Shown: positions 1 to 12,210 of the stretch, in pieces | How the letters are laid out: each line of letters begins with the position of its first letter | Position numbering within the stretch: position 1 is the first letter of the stretch | Source: Tetracentron sinense | Lineage: Eukaryota; Streptophyta; Magnoliopsida; Trochodendrales; Trochodendraceae | DNA: 64,000 bases | Direction of reading: 5' to 3' | Assembly (NCBI GenBank): GCA_015143295.1 | Contig: CM026570.1 | Span: 20,095,250 to 20,159,249 of the forward strand | The notes under the pieces: model-generated | Told to the model about the DNA's origin: nothing | The model's database searches: none | Seen by the model: the letters and a program-made list of their open reading frames with translations, nothing else | Program-made: the position numbers and the translations under genes

Positions 1-1455
1 CCATACCGAGGAGATTGCAACCTTACATCTCAATTGTACTTGGACTCTTGTTCCTAGACCAGCTAGTCACAATGTCACAGGGTGGGTGCAAATGGGTTGA
101 TAAAATTAAGTATAAGGCTAATGGCACCATTGAACGATTCAAAGCTCACATTGTGCTAAAGGATTCCATCAACAATATGGTTTTGACTATGATGAAAACT
201 TTAACCTGGTTGTTAAGATGGGTACAATTCGTATGGTTCTATCAGTACTCATACTCTTAGGTGGCCATTGTTGCAAATAGCTGTTAAAAAATGCATTTTG
301 TCACGAGGATTTATTAGCAGAAGTGTATATGGACAACCGTCTGGGTTTTATGAAGGAGACCCTACCACTATGATATGTAGACTCCAAAAGGTCATTTATG
401 GACTGAAGCAAGCTCCCTGCTCTTGGTTTCAATGATTTCATGCCATCCTCACCAATTTTGGGTTTTCTCTAAGCTCCACTGACTACTTCTTCAAAAAATC
501 CAAGCATGCTATAGTGGTTTTCATGATTTCCGTGGATGATATCATCATAACTGGAAATTGGGAATCTGAAATTATCAAACTCAAACACCATCTTAGTGTC
601 ATATTTCACATGAAAGATCTCAGAAATTTGAAATATTTTTTAGGTATTGAAGTTGACTGTTCATACACTGGTACAACACTCACTCAACAAAAATATGCTC
701 TTGATCTCTTAGAAAGAGTAGGAATTTCTGCAGCTAGCCGATATCTACAATAGTTCCTCCTAGTAGATGTCTCTCTACTAAAAATGGAGGGCTTTTCTAT
801 AATGTTGAATTCTATCGAAGCATCGATGGTGGTCTCCAATATATCATCTTCACTCGGTCAGATATTTCATTTGCAGTCATCCAAATCTATCAATTCATGC
901 ATGTTCCCGGATCATGTCATCTTGAGGTTGCTAAACAAATTTTACGGTATGTCAAAGCTACCATTAACACCAATAACGATGTATGGCTACTATGATGCGG
1001 ATTGGACTGGGGATCCTAATACACATCGATCTGTCTCTAGACATTGTATATTTTTAAGCCAACGCTCTGATCTCTTGGAGCTACAAGAAGCAATGAAATT
1101 TAGCCCGGTCCAACACTGAAGTAGAATATCGTTCCATGGCTACTAAGGCGACTAAAATCACATGGTCATGATATATTCTTATGTACTTGGGCCTCTCACC
1201 AAAATCCAGAGTCCTAAATTGTGACAATCAAAGTGCATTGACAATATCGACAAATCCGGTCCTACGTGCCCGCACTAAGCATATAGAATTTCATTTTATT
1301 CGAGAAAAAATAATTTATCATGAGATCCAAGCCAAATACACCTTCTCTCATGACCAAGTAGCAGATATCTTTATGAAGGCCTTATCTCAGGATCACCATT
1401 GGTTTTTAAAGAACAAATTTTTAATGCTCCAAGGATCACCTCAGCTTGAGTGGGG
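1..1455 (+). mobile_element. Ty1/copia fossil, 3' half (reverse transcriptase and RNase H)
   Basis: This is the distal part of a Ty1/copia polyprotein, cut by the left window edge. Translated patches show the copia reverse transcriptase start (GCKWV.KIKYKA.G.IER.KA), the central VDDI block near 530 and the RNase H end (NCDNQSAL then TKHIEFHFIREKI at 1220-1310). A purine-rich stretch near 1448-1455 fits a polypurine tract just before the 3' LTR. The element is broken at several points and looks old. Family assignment is firm; the lineage within copia is not resolved. Confidence 0.85.
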
Positions 1456-1850
1456 TTGGTAGACTATCTCTTATATTGTATTCAGAATAATTATATAGCT
1501 TTATACTTTCCTAATTAACGTATCGTATCCTCTATGTACATCCATAAATATAGATACAATGAATAAAAGATTGACAGTTTTGCCTCATTGCCTCTCACTT
1601 TCAAGTTCAACTTATATCTAATTTCATATATAAAAAACAATTTATCAGGGGCTCCTTTTGATCTCTCATTCTCCTCTCTATTATGTTCTTACAGCTCCAC
1701 AACATCCCATCTCTCTCTCTCTCTCTCTCTCTCAAATTACCAAAGGAGAAGGGTCACGCTCATAAGTAGATCACCTTCGATTAATATCTATTGTGTTCTC
1801 TATCTATCGAAAAGAGGTCCTTCATTAATGTCATAGACTCACCTACTTTA
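1456..1850 (+). repeat. probable 3' LTR of the copia fossil (end uncertain)
   Basis: The stretch directly follows the purine tract of the copia fossil. It holds a TATA-like CATAAATATAGA near 1547 and a CT microsatellite at about 1708-1733, as expected of an LTR promoter and leader. No second LTR lies in the window, so the right boundary is a guess from where the sequence turns into ordinary AT-rich DNA. Confidence 0.4.
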
Positions 1851-2097
1851 TGCGTCCTCTCTCAGTTGCACTTCATGATTTCATTTGTTGAAAGTATCTT
1901 AATCTTTAGAGACACTAATCAAGTATCAATTTAAGTGACATTTTGTTTGCTAAGTCTTGTACCTCTTTTCAAGTATATTTAATCAATTATGTATTGGATT
2001 TATGCTCTATTTCATGTTCTTTAAATCTTTTTCATTTGTGATTAAAATCATTAGTCTGTGTGAATTTTTTTGACACATATTTTAAAAGGATATCATA

Positions 2098-2316
2098 AAG
2101 TTCAAATTTTTAGTCATTCATAAATCACACTTTTAGTTGATCCTAGTTATAAAGTTCATATTTTTTTGGTCTTCATAGATCACACTTTGAGATGATCCGA
2201 TAGTATTAGAAAGTTCATTTTCTTTTTGTCGTTCAAAGTCCATATTTTGATTAAATTTGAGATTGTTACGGAGTCCAAAATTTTGGTCATTCAAAGATCA
2301 CACTTCCATGTTTAAG
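2098..2316. repeat. degenerate tandem repeat, about 58-bp unit, about 4 copies
   Basis: Successive units start near 2098, 2151, 2210 and 2268. Each carries an AAGTTCA-like word, a T-rich run, a GTC(A/T)TTCA word and ATCACACTT followed by GATCC or a variant. The copies differ by many substitutions, so the array is old. Confidence 0.6.
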
Positions 2317-2527
2317 TTTTCTACACAGTTATGAAACTGTGTGGTTTGATTCCCACTTCATGAGATATGTAGGCAACCTTGCATTTCTCTATTGATCTCT
2401 ATGATCATCAATCATAGAGGGACCCCCTTTACCATTCTGGATAAATGAGTTATTCTATTTGTACAGACATGATGGAGGAGCACATCCAATCCTTGTTTGT
2501 CCATTAGTTCACAATTCTTCTCTTTAG

Positions 2528-2600
2528 TGCGGGGTAGAGCAACTTGGTAGCTCGCAAGGCTCATAACCTTGCCTTGATCAGGTTCAACTACTATAGGTAA
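2528..2600 (+). pseudogene. decayed plastid-type trnfM(CAU) remnant
   Basis: The first 44 or so bases closely match the 5' half of the chloroplast initiator tRNA gene: acceptor 5' strand and D arm (GCGGGGTAGAGC, then TTGGTAGCTCGC) and an anticodon arm AAGGCTCATAACCTT with a CAT anticodon. The T arm and 3' acceptor strand are degraded beyond GGTTCAA, so no complete cloverleaf forms. The middle part fits the plastid form and not the native plant mitochondrial form. The likely origin is transferred organelle DNA; I recognise no flanking plastid sequence. Confidence 0.6.
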
Positions 2601-3509
2601 AAAAAAATGTAGGTTAATTCTTTTCATAATTAGTGTCATTTTTATTATTAACAATTTTAGAAATTTATATATATAATTTTATTTCAGTATGTAATTCCCA
2701 ATTTCTTTAGCTTGTATTACCATTCTTAGTTAAACTTATTAAAAATTACCTTAGCATGTTTCTATTTTGGTTTGTTCTCGTAATGAGCATACTCCTATTG
2801 TGAGCATGACATTCTTGAATAACATATAATTTATTTAGAAATTATAATAGGATTTCTAACTTAGTCTAATATAGATTTAGGAAGTAGTTAACTTCTTTAG
2901 TAGGTGTCTAAGGGTGTCTAACATATTCCCTTAGAATAATGAATTCATTGCTCACAAATAAAATTTATAAGTATGATTAATTTATATATTTAGTAATTAT
3001 ACATTTAATTCATGAGATTTAAGTATTTCCTTATTGGGTCAGTTATTGGTTTGTCTTTCCCATCCATTTTTAATTTGGTTGGGTTTAGGTTGAGGGTATA
3101 TTTACTCAACCCATAACCAACCCGACTTATATAACCCACATGAAACCGTCCAACTTTTTATGGGTTAGGGTTGAGGTTTTGGACCGTGGGAAAGGTTCAA
3201 GTTTGGTTTTCACAACCAATTTATAATTAGTCAGGTTCAGGTTTGGCTCCCAAAGTCCAATAATCGTACTTAATTTAGTAATCAACGTCTATATATATAG
3301 AGACATAAGATATCAATTGCACAGAAATGTAAGTTTAAATTATAATTCAAATATAGCAATACACATATATAATGGTGTACACAATACATTTGAATTAATC
3401 CATAAGTATAAATAATTTACATATTCAATTATCATTCATTACTTCACATGTTTGGAGGTGGGGTCTATTTGAGAATTCTTTTACTGGACCGGGTTTGGGT
3501 TTACATTTT

Positions 3510-3743
3510 CAACCCATTTAGAAATGGGATTGAGTTTTGTTTTAGAGTATATTTACTCAATCCGAAACTAACCTAACTCATTGTCATCCTTAGTTGGCGT
3601 CTAACAGTAACAAAACACAATGAGTATAAGGAGATGAGGGTTGAAGCATTGAGATAGATTTTTATCATGTCCATGTATTTTCCTCAATTTCAAAATAATG
3701 TATAATTGTCAAATAACAAAACTAAATGTAGAGTTTGCCTTTT
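3510..3743. repeat. first copy of a 234-bp tandem duplication
   Basis: The stretch beginning near TTTAGAAATGGG at 3517 restarts at 3751, 234 bp later. The rest of the second copy is found after the Mutator-like element, from 27283. The copies share TAGTTG(A/G)CGTCTA(A/G)CAGTA and many other words but have diverged by perhaps a fifth. Confidence 0.65.
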
Positions 3744-3775
3744 CAAACCCTTTAGAAATGGGGTTGGATTTTGTT

Positions 3776-3965
3776 GAGTTTTATCCCCACTACACCTCAA
3801 TAGTAGTGGGAAGCCTAAGATATACCCCACTTTATAAAAGTTTTCTTTTCTACACCTTTACATACGGGAATATGGTTCTCTTTAATTTTTGGACAAAAAT
3901 GCCCCTAAGGTTCATGTGTGGGAATAAGGGGTTCTTTTTCATTCTCGACAAAAATGACCCTGACA
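3776..3965 (+). repeat. left terminal inverted repeat of the MULE
   Basis: It pairs with the reverse complement of 27085-27273. Shared words in order include TAGTGGGAAGCC, AAGATATAC, TTTTCTACAC, TTTGGACAAAAATG, CCTAAGG and GTGTGGGAAT. The match fades after about 190 bp. Confidence 0.88.
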
Positions 3966-4147
3966 CTTATTTGTTTTCATCCAAGGTGAAACATGCTTTT
4001 GATGTGCACAGGATTTTTGATGAGATCGAATCACTCCAATTGCGATTGAAGTCGGGGAGAGTTCAATTACACCCACAAATCAACACATACCTCTCTAAAC
4101 CATGGTTAAAATTCAATGACCCTTAGGATTCAACAATCTAACCTTAG

Positions 4148-7028
4148 TGTGAGCACAGGTTTCGGGAAAACCCTAAAAAATCTCTCGGGTTTAGTTTAGA
4201 GTCGCCACTTATTCATTTAGAAGGGATAAGTCCCCGGGATTTGGATAAGGTCTTGGTCTGCATTTTGAGATTAGGCTAAAAGGTTCGGTTAAATCCGGGG
4301 AAAGTGTTAGGCACCCCGAAGCTTCCGTTTTACAACGATTCCCTACTCCCTAGGATTAAGCTAATTAATGTCAAAGTTTACTAAAATGCCTAAGTGTTTA
4401 AGATAAGACTAATCTAAAAAGAAAAGCTAACTAAGGTCAACCCGGGTTGGAATGCCTACGTACTCACAAGGTGAGATCAGACCGAACATAGTTCTGGCAC
4501 ATGAGCCCGTGCCAAGGCTAGGGGTGTGTGTGTGTGCACCAAGGCTGGCTAATGGACCTAACTCGAGGGTTAGAGTTTTGTTGACCGAGGTTGGTCAAGT
4601 GAATGGTAAGGGCCCGGTAGGCTGAGGGGTAGTTCGATAGACTAGGACAAAAGAGGAGCCCGTAGACAAAGGCAAAGTTTGACCAAGGTTAGGGTTGCTA
4701 ACCGGGGTTAGGTTAAACTAACCATGGTTAGGATAGCTAACCACAGTTAAAAAAGTTCAGAAACTGTATTTTTGATCTTTTGGATTTTTTTGGATGTTTT
4801 TGGGATTTTTCTAGACTTTTTTCAGTGGTTAAGGATTGCTTAACTATGGTTAAGGGGAAAGGTCACCTTGGTAGGGCTGCTAACCAGGGTTAAATGACTG
4901 AAGCAGACCATTTTTGAGCATCTCAAAATATTTCTGAGTATTTTTCCAGAATTTTGTGGGTTAAGAGCTACTTAACCATGGTTAAATGTTAATCAAAGAG
5001 GGATTCGACCATGGTTAAAGGTTAACTAGAGTGAAAATGATCACAGAAAATCATTCTGGAATCCTTGGAATATTTCTGATTTTTTTGAAGATTTTTCAAG
5101 AATTTTGTGAATTAAGGGCTGCTTAACCATGGTTAAATGTTAACCAAAAGTGGATTTAACCACGGTTAAGGGTCTAGTCAGGTCAAGATTGGGCCCAGAG
5201 AGCATGGCAAGGCCTAGACTGGCCTCCTACCTGGTCTGGACCCTATGCAAAGCCGATGAAATCAAAAAGTTTGGTAATGACGGTAATGGGATTACCGCCA
5301 TTATAGTAAGCCTTCTGACCATGGTTTACAAGGGTTTAACTTGAGTTAGGGACTGACCCAGAGGGTTCTAAGACCTCAGGGGTGAAGCTTGAAGTCCAGG
5401 GAAGACCCTAGCCCTTTGGTAGACCTAGGAGGAGGTCTGGTGTGGGCCCCACAGTGGCCTAAAGGCACTGTGTTTGGCTATCTGAAACGGCGGTAAATGG
5501 ACTACTACCATTAAGTTAAACTGGGTTTGAAGCTAAACTAACCAGGGTTAAGCTACTGGTTAAGGTCTGGAGTGACTATGGGAGATATCTAAGGGTCTGA
5601 GGTTTATAAACATGGCCCTGAAATGGACCAGGACCCAACCTAACCATGGTTAAACAACTGCCAAATAAGAGTGCCAAAATGGCGGTAGTTATTCTACCCC
5701 ATTTCTGGGTTTGCCCAAAAACTGAAATTTCTCCAAGCTGGACTGGACTAGGGCTTCCCTAGGGGTTCCTCATGGACTGACTCCAGGGAGTCTTTGGAGG
5801 TTCCATGCAAGAGGGAAGGGTCTGAACCCGAGCTCTAAGCCTTTAGGGATCCCTCATGCCTATGAGGAAGGTTAGGGATCTCTGTCCTGGGCTAGTAACA
5901 GTGTATATACGAAAATAAAATTACAATGGACCCCTAGACTAGGACTAAGGGTCCTTACAATGCTCGAAACAGAAAGTAGAGGGGGTAAGGGGTGGCCCTA
6001 CCCTACTGCGAACCTGCTACAGTGGTGTTGCGAGGTGGTGCGGTGGTGGTGCAGCTTTGGGGAGGCTAAGGCAGCTCCCTGGGATATCAAGGAGTGGTCT
6101 CAGGTGTGAGGCAAGAGCCTGATGTGGTGGAATTGGGGCCAGTCGAAGTTGCACAAAGGTTTGCTTAAGGAAAAAATGGAGCAGTGGTGGTGCAAGGTAG
6201 GCTTAGAGGGTTCTAAGGATGGCCTAAGAGGGAATCCCAAGTGAGACAGAGATTTGGTAGGGGTGGAGAATGGCCTAGTCGAAATCCTACAAGGTTTCAC
6301 TATCGTTTTTTTGGACCCCTGAACTCATAGGTGGAGGGGGGAATTTATAGGATGAGAGGAAGACCCTGGGAGTGTTCTGGGCATTACCGGAGGCATGGGG
6401 AACCAACTGAATGCAAACTAGAGTGACCAGGAGGGATCCTAATACGATCTACAGAATATCAAGTAATGGCGGTTACCGTCATTCTTGAAGAAGAGAAAAA
6501 TGGGAATGGCAGTAATTAGATTACCGCCATTTATGGATTTTGCCAATTTGGGCTAAACCCGCACACTCTTGGACCGTAAACACTGTTCACTTGCCATGTT
6601 TGGAATTTGTGATAATGTGATTACCGCCAATTAGAATTTTTTAAAATTTGGGCTAGTGGGCCCCACCCTGATGGTTGCAAAAGGTTTGTGGGCCCTTGTT
6701 TGGGCCCACAAGATTGTTTTAGGCCTATTTTTGGGGGTTTTGGGCCGGAGATGGGCTTGGGTGGATTCAAGGGTTTACCTAGGGTTTAACCATGGTTCAC
6801 CTAGGGTTGCTAGGGTTTGACTTAGGATTTTTCCTAGGGTTGACTAGGGTTTAGGGTTTTACCTAGGTTTGACTAGGCTTTGGATTGGGGTTTACCTAGG
6901 GTTACTAGGGTTTGGATTAGGGCTTACCTAGGATTACTAAGGTTTACCTAAGGTTTAGCTGGGGATAACCATGGTTAAAAAGTTCTTAAGCATCGTTAGG
7001 ACAAGGGTGTAAAAATTGGGTACTTACA
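4148..7028 (-). repeat. 3' LTR of the gypsy element
   Basis: It matches 19574-22455 along its whole length, with the same order of landmarks. These include repeated TTAACCATGGTTAA-like palindromes, GGCGGTAAT/ATTACCGCC dyads and a telomere-like CTAGGGTTTAC patch near its right end (about 6775-6960). It starts TGTGAGC and ends ACTTACA. Confidence 0.92.
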
Positions 7029-7041
7029 GCTACCCCTCTTT
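7029..7041 (-). other. polypurine tract of the gypsy element
   Basis: Read on the minus strand this is AAAGAGGGGTAGC, directly upstream of the left LTR in element orientation, where plus-strand priming is expected. Confidence 0.7.
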
Positions 7042-7389
7042 GTCGGAGAGTACCAAGTTGGTAATTGAATGGCAAAGACTGGAATTATCCTATTTTTACA
7101 CCAAGATTGAGTTTTAGGGATGATGATATGCATTCATGTTGTGCAAATGGTGATAGGGCGATGTGCCTACCTATACCTGCTGGGGATAAAGGTGAGCTGG
7201 GGAAAGAAGAAGTAGTTAGGTCATTCTCTAGGGAGTGAGGAGTAGTTCGTGCTACTTATACAGGGATTGATGGATGCAATGAAGACTAGATTAATGTGGT
7301 ATCTCTTTTAGGAGATTTGGCCAGATCAATCGAAGGACACACAGGCTGTCAAGAACACACGGGGTGTTAAAAGAGGACGAACTAGGTGT

Positions 7390-8040
7390 TGACAAAGTGT
7401 GTTATGTTGACGCTCACCTAGGGTACCATGGACACACAGGGTGTCAGAAAGAGACAAGCGAGGTGCCGACAAAGTGTGTTATGTCAGCGCTCACCTAGAA
7501 TGTCAGAGTCACATGGGGCGACAGGAACACAAGGGGTGTTGAAAGGACATGCGAGGTGTTGACAAAGTGTGTTATGTCGACGCTCACCTGGGATGTCGAG
7601 GACACACGGAGGTGTCGAGAGGGGACATGCGGAGAGTGTCGGCAAGTTGACTCGACGTCAATGGAGACTCGATATTATCAGGACATGCGAGGATTCGGCA
7701 AGTTGACTTGGCATCAATGTTCACTTGGGATGTCGAGGACACACGGGGGTGTCGAGAGGGGACATGCGGAGAGTATCGGCAGGTTGACTGGGCGTCAGTG
7801 GAGACTCGAGGATATTAGGACATGCGAGGTTTCGACAAGTTGACTCGGAGTCAATGTTCACTTTGGATGTCAAGGACATACGGGGGTGTCGAGTGGGGAC
7901 ATGCGGAGAGTGTCAGAAGGTTGACTAGGCGTCAATGGAGACTCGATGATGTCAGGGACATGCTAGGTTACGGCATGTTGACTCTGCGTCAATGTTCATC
8001 TGGGATGTCGAGGACACATGGGGGTGTCGAAAGGAGTTTG
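7390..8040. repeat. tandem repeats (137-bp unit plus a shorter related unit) in the gypsy 3' untranslated region
   Basis: GACATGCGGAGAG recurs at 7624, 7761 and 7898, exactly 137 bp apart. Each unit also carries GTTGACT, GTCAATGG and GGATGTC(G/A)AGGACA. To the left a related unit marked by GACAAAGTGTGTTATGT recurs at 7391, 7468 and 7561. Tandem arrays between integrase and the 3' LTR are a known habit of plant Tat elements. Confidence 0.85.
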
Positions 8041-10280
8041 TGGCATGGCATGGAGGTACTTGCAGGATTGATATTGGCATGGCCGAGAGGCGTTGGATTT
8101 TTGATCAAGTTGATTGATGTTGAGGAGTTTGATCACGGGGTGTGACACTATGCGGGCTGATGTCATGCAGGGGATACAGGTGAGGATGCTTTCCCATGAC
8201 TTTGTTGGCTACGACTCGCAGGGATGCGGAGTGTCGGCTTCTTCTGCTTGTCTTGTTAGCTGCTTGATGCAGGTTGGTACGATCAGGTCTCGGTACCGGA
8301 TGCTCTGTTTTTTAAAACCATTTTTAGAAAAGTGTTAGACTTTTGTAAGAGTTTTTGGTTTTGACAGAAAGAATGCTTTAGCTAGCTTTTAGATTTGCCA
8401 AGAAATTGCCTTTGCCATGGCTTAGGGGATTTTGTAGTCTGCCTTTTACTCTCTGATAGTAAAGTATGACCCAGAAAATGTTTCATCACCGCTCGGGATT
8501 TTTGTGGGGTTGACCTGCTTGTCTTGCTGCCATTGGAGATTAAACTTTGGCTGGGAGAAGCTTGCTGGGAAACAATTAGAACTTCTAGACTCTTGCTGGG
8601 GAGACTGCTTGTAGAGGCTTCTACTGGGACTCCTGCTTAAGGAATGATGCATCGTTGTAGACCACTGCTGGGGATCTACCGGGGAGTGGTATTCTGTTGG
8701 AGATTGTCAATTGTCTACTGGGAAGTTGAACTCTACTGGAAACTACTGCCGGGGAATCTGTTTTTCATACCATTTGTTGGTGACTGTGGGGATCATCAGG
8801 AGTTTGGCGAGACTTGATTGCTGCCGGATTCTGTTGCCAAACTGCCCTTCAGCTTTTCTCCCTTTTTACCCTTGGAATGACCAAGTCAATAGGGTTCACA
8901 TAATTTTTGCGCGATGAGGCCTTTGCCGGTTTTCCTTATGCCTGCGAAGCCGGTTGATTTTTGTCCATTTTTTACCTCTAACCGTAAAGCTAGGTCTGGG
9001 GTCACGTAATTTTTACACAATGAGGTCGTTGCCGATTTTCACTCATGCCCGCATTTTACTAGGGGAAAGTTGGTCTTCTCCTGTCATTGCCCTAAATGGC
9101 GCTTCTCTGGGGATTATATGGATTTTGTTTCTACCGAGGATGTAGATGTGATATTGCACTTGCACTCGCAGTTTTTAAGGAATCTAGAAGGACTTAGAGT
9201 GAGATGAACGTAGGCTGGGGAACCGAAGTTTGGGACACCCTGGGATTTCCCCTGTTTGGTTTTTGCTCTCTTGGGGATTTCTCGTGTTGAGGATTTGTGC
9301 TTTGGGATTCCCGTCGGAGTTTGATTTTTTTTTGGGGGCTCCGCTGGGGATTTGAGAGAGGTTGTCTCTACTGCTAAGAATTTTGAGAGAGATTGTCTTA
9401 GCTTGAGGGATAGAGTCTGGAGAGGTTTGTCTCTGTAGGGAGTCTCTGATTTTGAGAATGTTTTGACTTCTATTTTGGGTTTTCATTTGGTAGAAATTTT
9501 GTACCCTTGAGAGTCGATTCGTTTGAAAAGTCAAGATGGTTTTTGTACTATCTCTACGGGGAGACATCTTAGAGAGGCTTTGGTTCCACTGGGGATGGTT
9601 TGACTCTGCGTGGGGGAGTCAGGGAGGTGTGATTCCCTTTTAGTGACCGCACCTAATTTGTTAGGTTACCTACGTACCCTTTGCAGGATCAGGTCATTAT
9701 GTAGTTCAGACAAATGCCGCGGAGGCGAGGGAGGGTGTCTCTGAAAAAGTTGTATAAAAGAAGGGTTGTTAGGCTCAAGGGGACTAACTAGCAAATTTCA
9801 TTGATTTGCAAACATGTTTACATTGCCAGGGATAAGGAGTGTGCCAAAGATGGCCTCTTGTCATTTCCCGAAGATTCTACGAGTGCAAAGCGCCTATCAA
9901 ATCTAGACCCTAAGCGTAGTTTTATTTGACTTTTTTCATATTGACAGGTTCTGGGAGGTCTTCGTCATCCATACGTCCAAGTCGAAGGGCGCCGCTTGAG
10001 AACTTGTCTCGGACGATGTATGGGCCTTCATAATTCAGTGTATACTTGCCCCTCGGATCAGAGCGATTTGGCAATATTTTCTAGAGAACCAGGTCACCGT
10101 TTCAATGCTTCGTGGCTTGACTTTCTTATTGAATGCCCTAGCCATACACCTCTGATAGGCTTGCGAGTGATTGATGGTTTTCAGTCGTCGTTCTTCGATC
10201 AGATTTAGCAGTTCATACCAGGTCTGTGCCCATTCTGCCTCTGTGATTTCTGCTACCATTAATACCTGGAGTGATGAAAT
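8041..10280 (-). other. untranslated part of the gypsy element between integrase and the tandem repeats
   Basis: No coding pattern survives on either strand. The stretch 8440-9620 has a loose recurrence of CTGGGGA, CTACTGGG and TCTCTAC-like words, suggesting very old tandem repeats. It belongs to the element because it lies between its integrase and its polypurine tract. Confidence 0.6.
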
Positions 10281-10776
10281 TTATATTTTAATAGGGAGGA
10301 CTGCTTCCATACCATAGGTCAGAGAGAATGGTGTTGCCCCAGTTGAAGTTCGGATGAATGTTCTATAGGCCATGAGTGCATAGGGGAGCATCTCATGCCA
10401 GACAGAGTAATTGGTTGCTATCTTCTCTATGATTTTCTTCATGTTCTTGTTAGCGGCTTCAACTGCACCATTGGTTTGTGGCCTGTATGACGTAGAGTTG
10501 TGATGTTGAATCTTGAACTTCTGGCAAAGATCATTCATCCACTTGTTGCAGAAGTTGAGAGTATTTTTTGTTACAATCTCAGATAGGACACCGTATCGGT
10601 AGATGATGTCCTTCTTCAAAAAGCGCTGAACCACTGATGCGGTGACATTGGTATAAGAGGCTACCTTGACCCATTTTATAAAGTAATTGATTGCAACCAG
10701 GATGAATCGATGTCCGTTTGATGCTTTCAAAGCTATGGGTCCGATGACATCGATGCCCCAAGCTGAGAATGGCCAA
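10281..10776 (-). pseudogene. gypsy integrase fragment
   Basis: The minus-strand translation shows the integrase core in order: a VAINYF.KWV block, then SYRPQTNGAVEAANK, then the ALMAYRT..R.STG.TPF.L.YG block and the E-x-V-LP motif. It is part of the broken Tat-type element and is not a host gene. Confidence 0.9.
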
Positions 10777-11487
10777 GGAGCAGTGAGGTTATGCAGCCTA
10801 GACGGCGGTGCATTAATTCTGTCAGCATAGATTTGGCACTGGTGGTACTTCTATACATGCCTGCAACAGTCAACTTCCATTGTAAACTAGTAGTAGCCTA
10901 GTCGGAGTATCTTCTTGGAGAGCATCAGCCCGTTCATGTGTGGGCTACAAGTTCCTCCGTGAACTTCCTCAACTACCTGTGCTGCTTCCAGGTATCGAGG
11001 CATCTGAGCCAGATTATATTTAGCGACCTTTTGTAAAAAATTCCCTCTGAGAGGACAAACTAGATAGTCATCCTTCGGATTGCCCGGTGGTCTATTTTAG
11101 TAGCATCGAGTAGGAAGGTCCCGTCCTCAAGGTACTGCTTGATGTCCATATACCAAGGCTTGTTGTCGTTCACCTCTTCAATCTAAAGGCAGTAAGCAGG
11201 CTGATCCTGTTGCTGAATCTTGATTAGTCAGAGCTTGATGCCCCTAGGGATCTGTATCATGGAGGCGAGGGTGGCTAGTGCATCGGTGAATCTGTTGTGG
11301 TTCCTAGACCTGTGACTAAAGATGATTCTTCTAAACTGAATGATTAGCACGTTCAGGTAGGCCAAGTATGGGACTAGCCTTACTTCTCAGATGACCCAAG
11401 ATTCATTTGCCTGACAGATCACCAAAGATAAGTCACCGTAGAAGTCTATCTCTTCAATCCCGATGCCTAGGGCTTCTTTCAGACCGG

Positions 11488-12087
11488 CTATGCATGCCTT
11501 GTATTCAACTTGACTGAGATAGGGAGGTGTGCTCCCTTAAGTGAGATCAAGACTGCTCCAGCCCCATGCTCATGACTGTTAGCGGCTTCGTCGAAGCATA
11601 GCTCCCAACCGAGGTACTGCTGCTCTTCTGCTTCTGCATACAGGATGGCTTCATCTAGAAACTGATCATGTACTGAAACATAGTCTTGGGCTGGATTGTA
11701 GGCTAGGTAATCTGCAATCATCTGCCCCTTGATTGACTTCTGAGTCATGTACGTGATGTCTAATACAGAAAAAATCATGAGCCATCGGGCTGTTCTTCCT
11801 GTAGTGGCTGGTTTTTCCAGTAGGTACTTGAGTGGGTCCATTCGGGAGATCAGAATTGTCGGGTAGGAGAGCAGATAGTGCTGAAGACGCTAAGTAGCCC
11901 AAACCAGTGCTAGATAAGTTTTCTCGAGCAGGCTGTACCTCTCTTCGTACTCTAACAGGCATTTACTGATGTAATAAATGGCTTGCTCTATTCTGCCTGT
12001 CTCTTCATGTTGTGCCAAGACGCACCATATGGAGGTTTCTTGCATTGATATGTATAGTAGCAATGGCCGTCCCAGTGTAGGAGGCAC
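11488..12087 (-). pseudogene. gypsy RNase H region
   Basis: Minus-strand patches match the RNase H following a gypsy reverse transcriptase: AIYYISK.LL..E.RY...EK..LALVWA, then the DPLKYL and GRTARWL blocks and a second RNase H-like stretch (W.L.FD.A). A duplicated RNase H-like domain after this position fits the Tat group, but I infer it from short patches only. Confidence 0.8.
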
Positions 12088-12210
12088 AACTACTGGAGGA
12101 TTGAGAAGATACTGCTTTATTCTGTTAAAGGCTTCTTGGTATTTTACTGTCCAAACTGTCGGTGTATTCTTACAGAGAAGCTTGAAGATCGACTCGCATA
12201 TCAGAGTAAG

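Larger units (their letters stand above)
1851..3509. other. AT-rich intergenic DNA, no gene seen
   Basis: I see no coding pattern here. It holds the degenerate tandem repeat and the trnfM remnant listed separately, plus low-complexity stretches with repeated GGGTT/AACCC words around 3050-3250. Confidence 0.5.

Noticed and set aside
7556-8338. Plus-strand open frames of 74-107 codons
   Set aside because: They run through the 137-bp tandem repeats and the untranslated end of the gypsy element; the repeat creates the openness and no protein family is visible.
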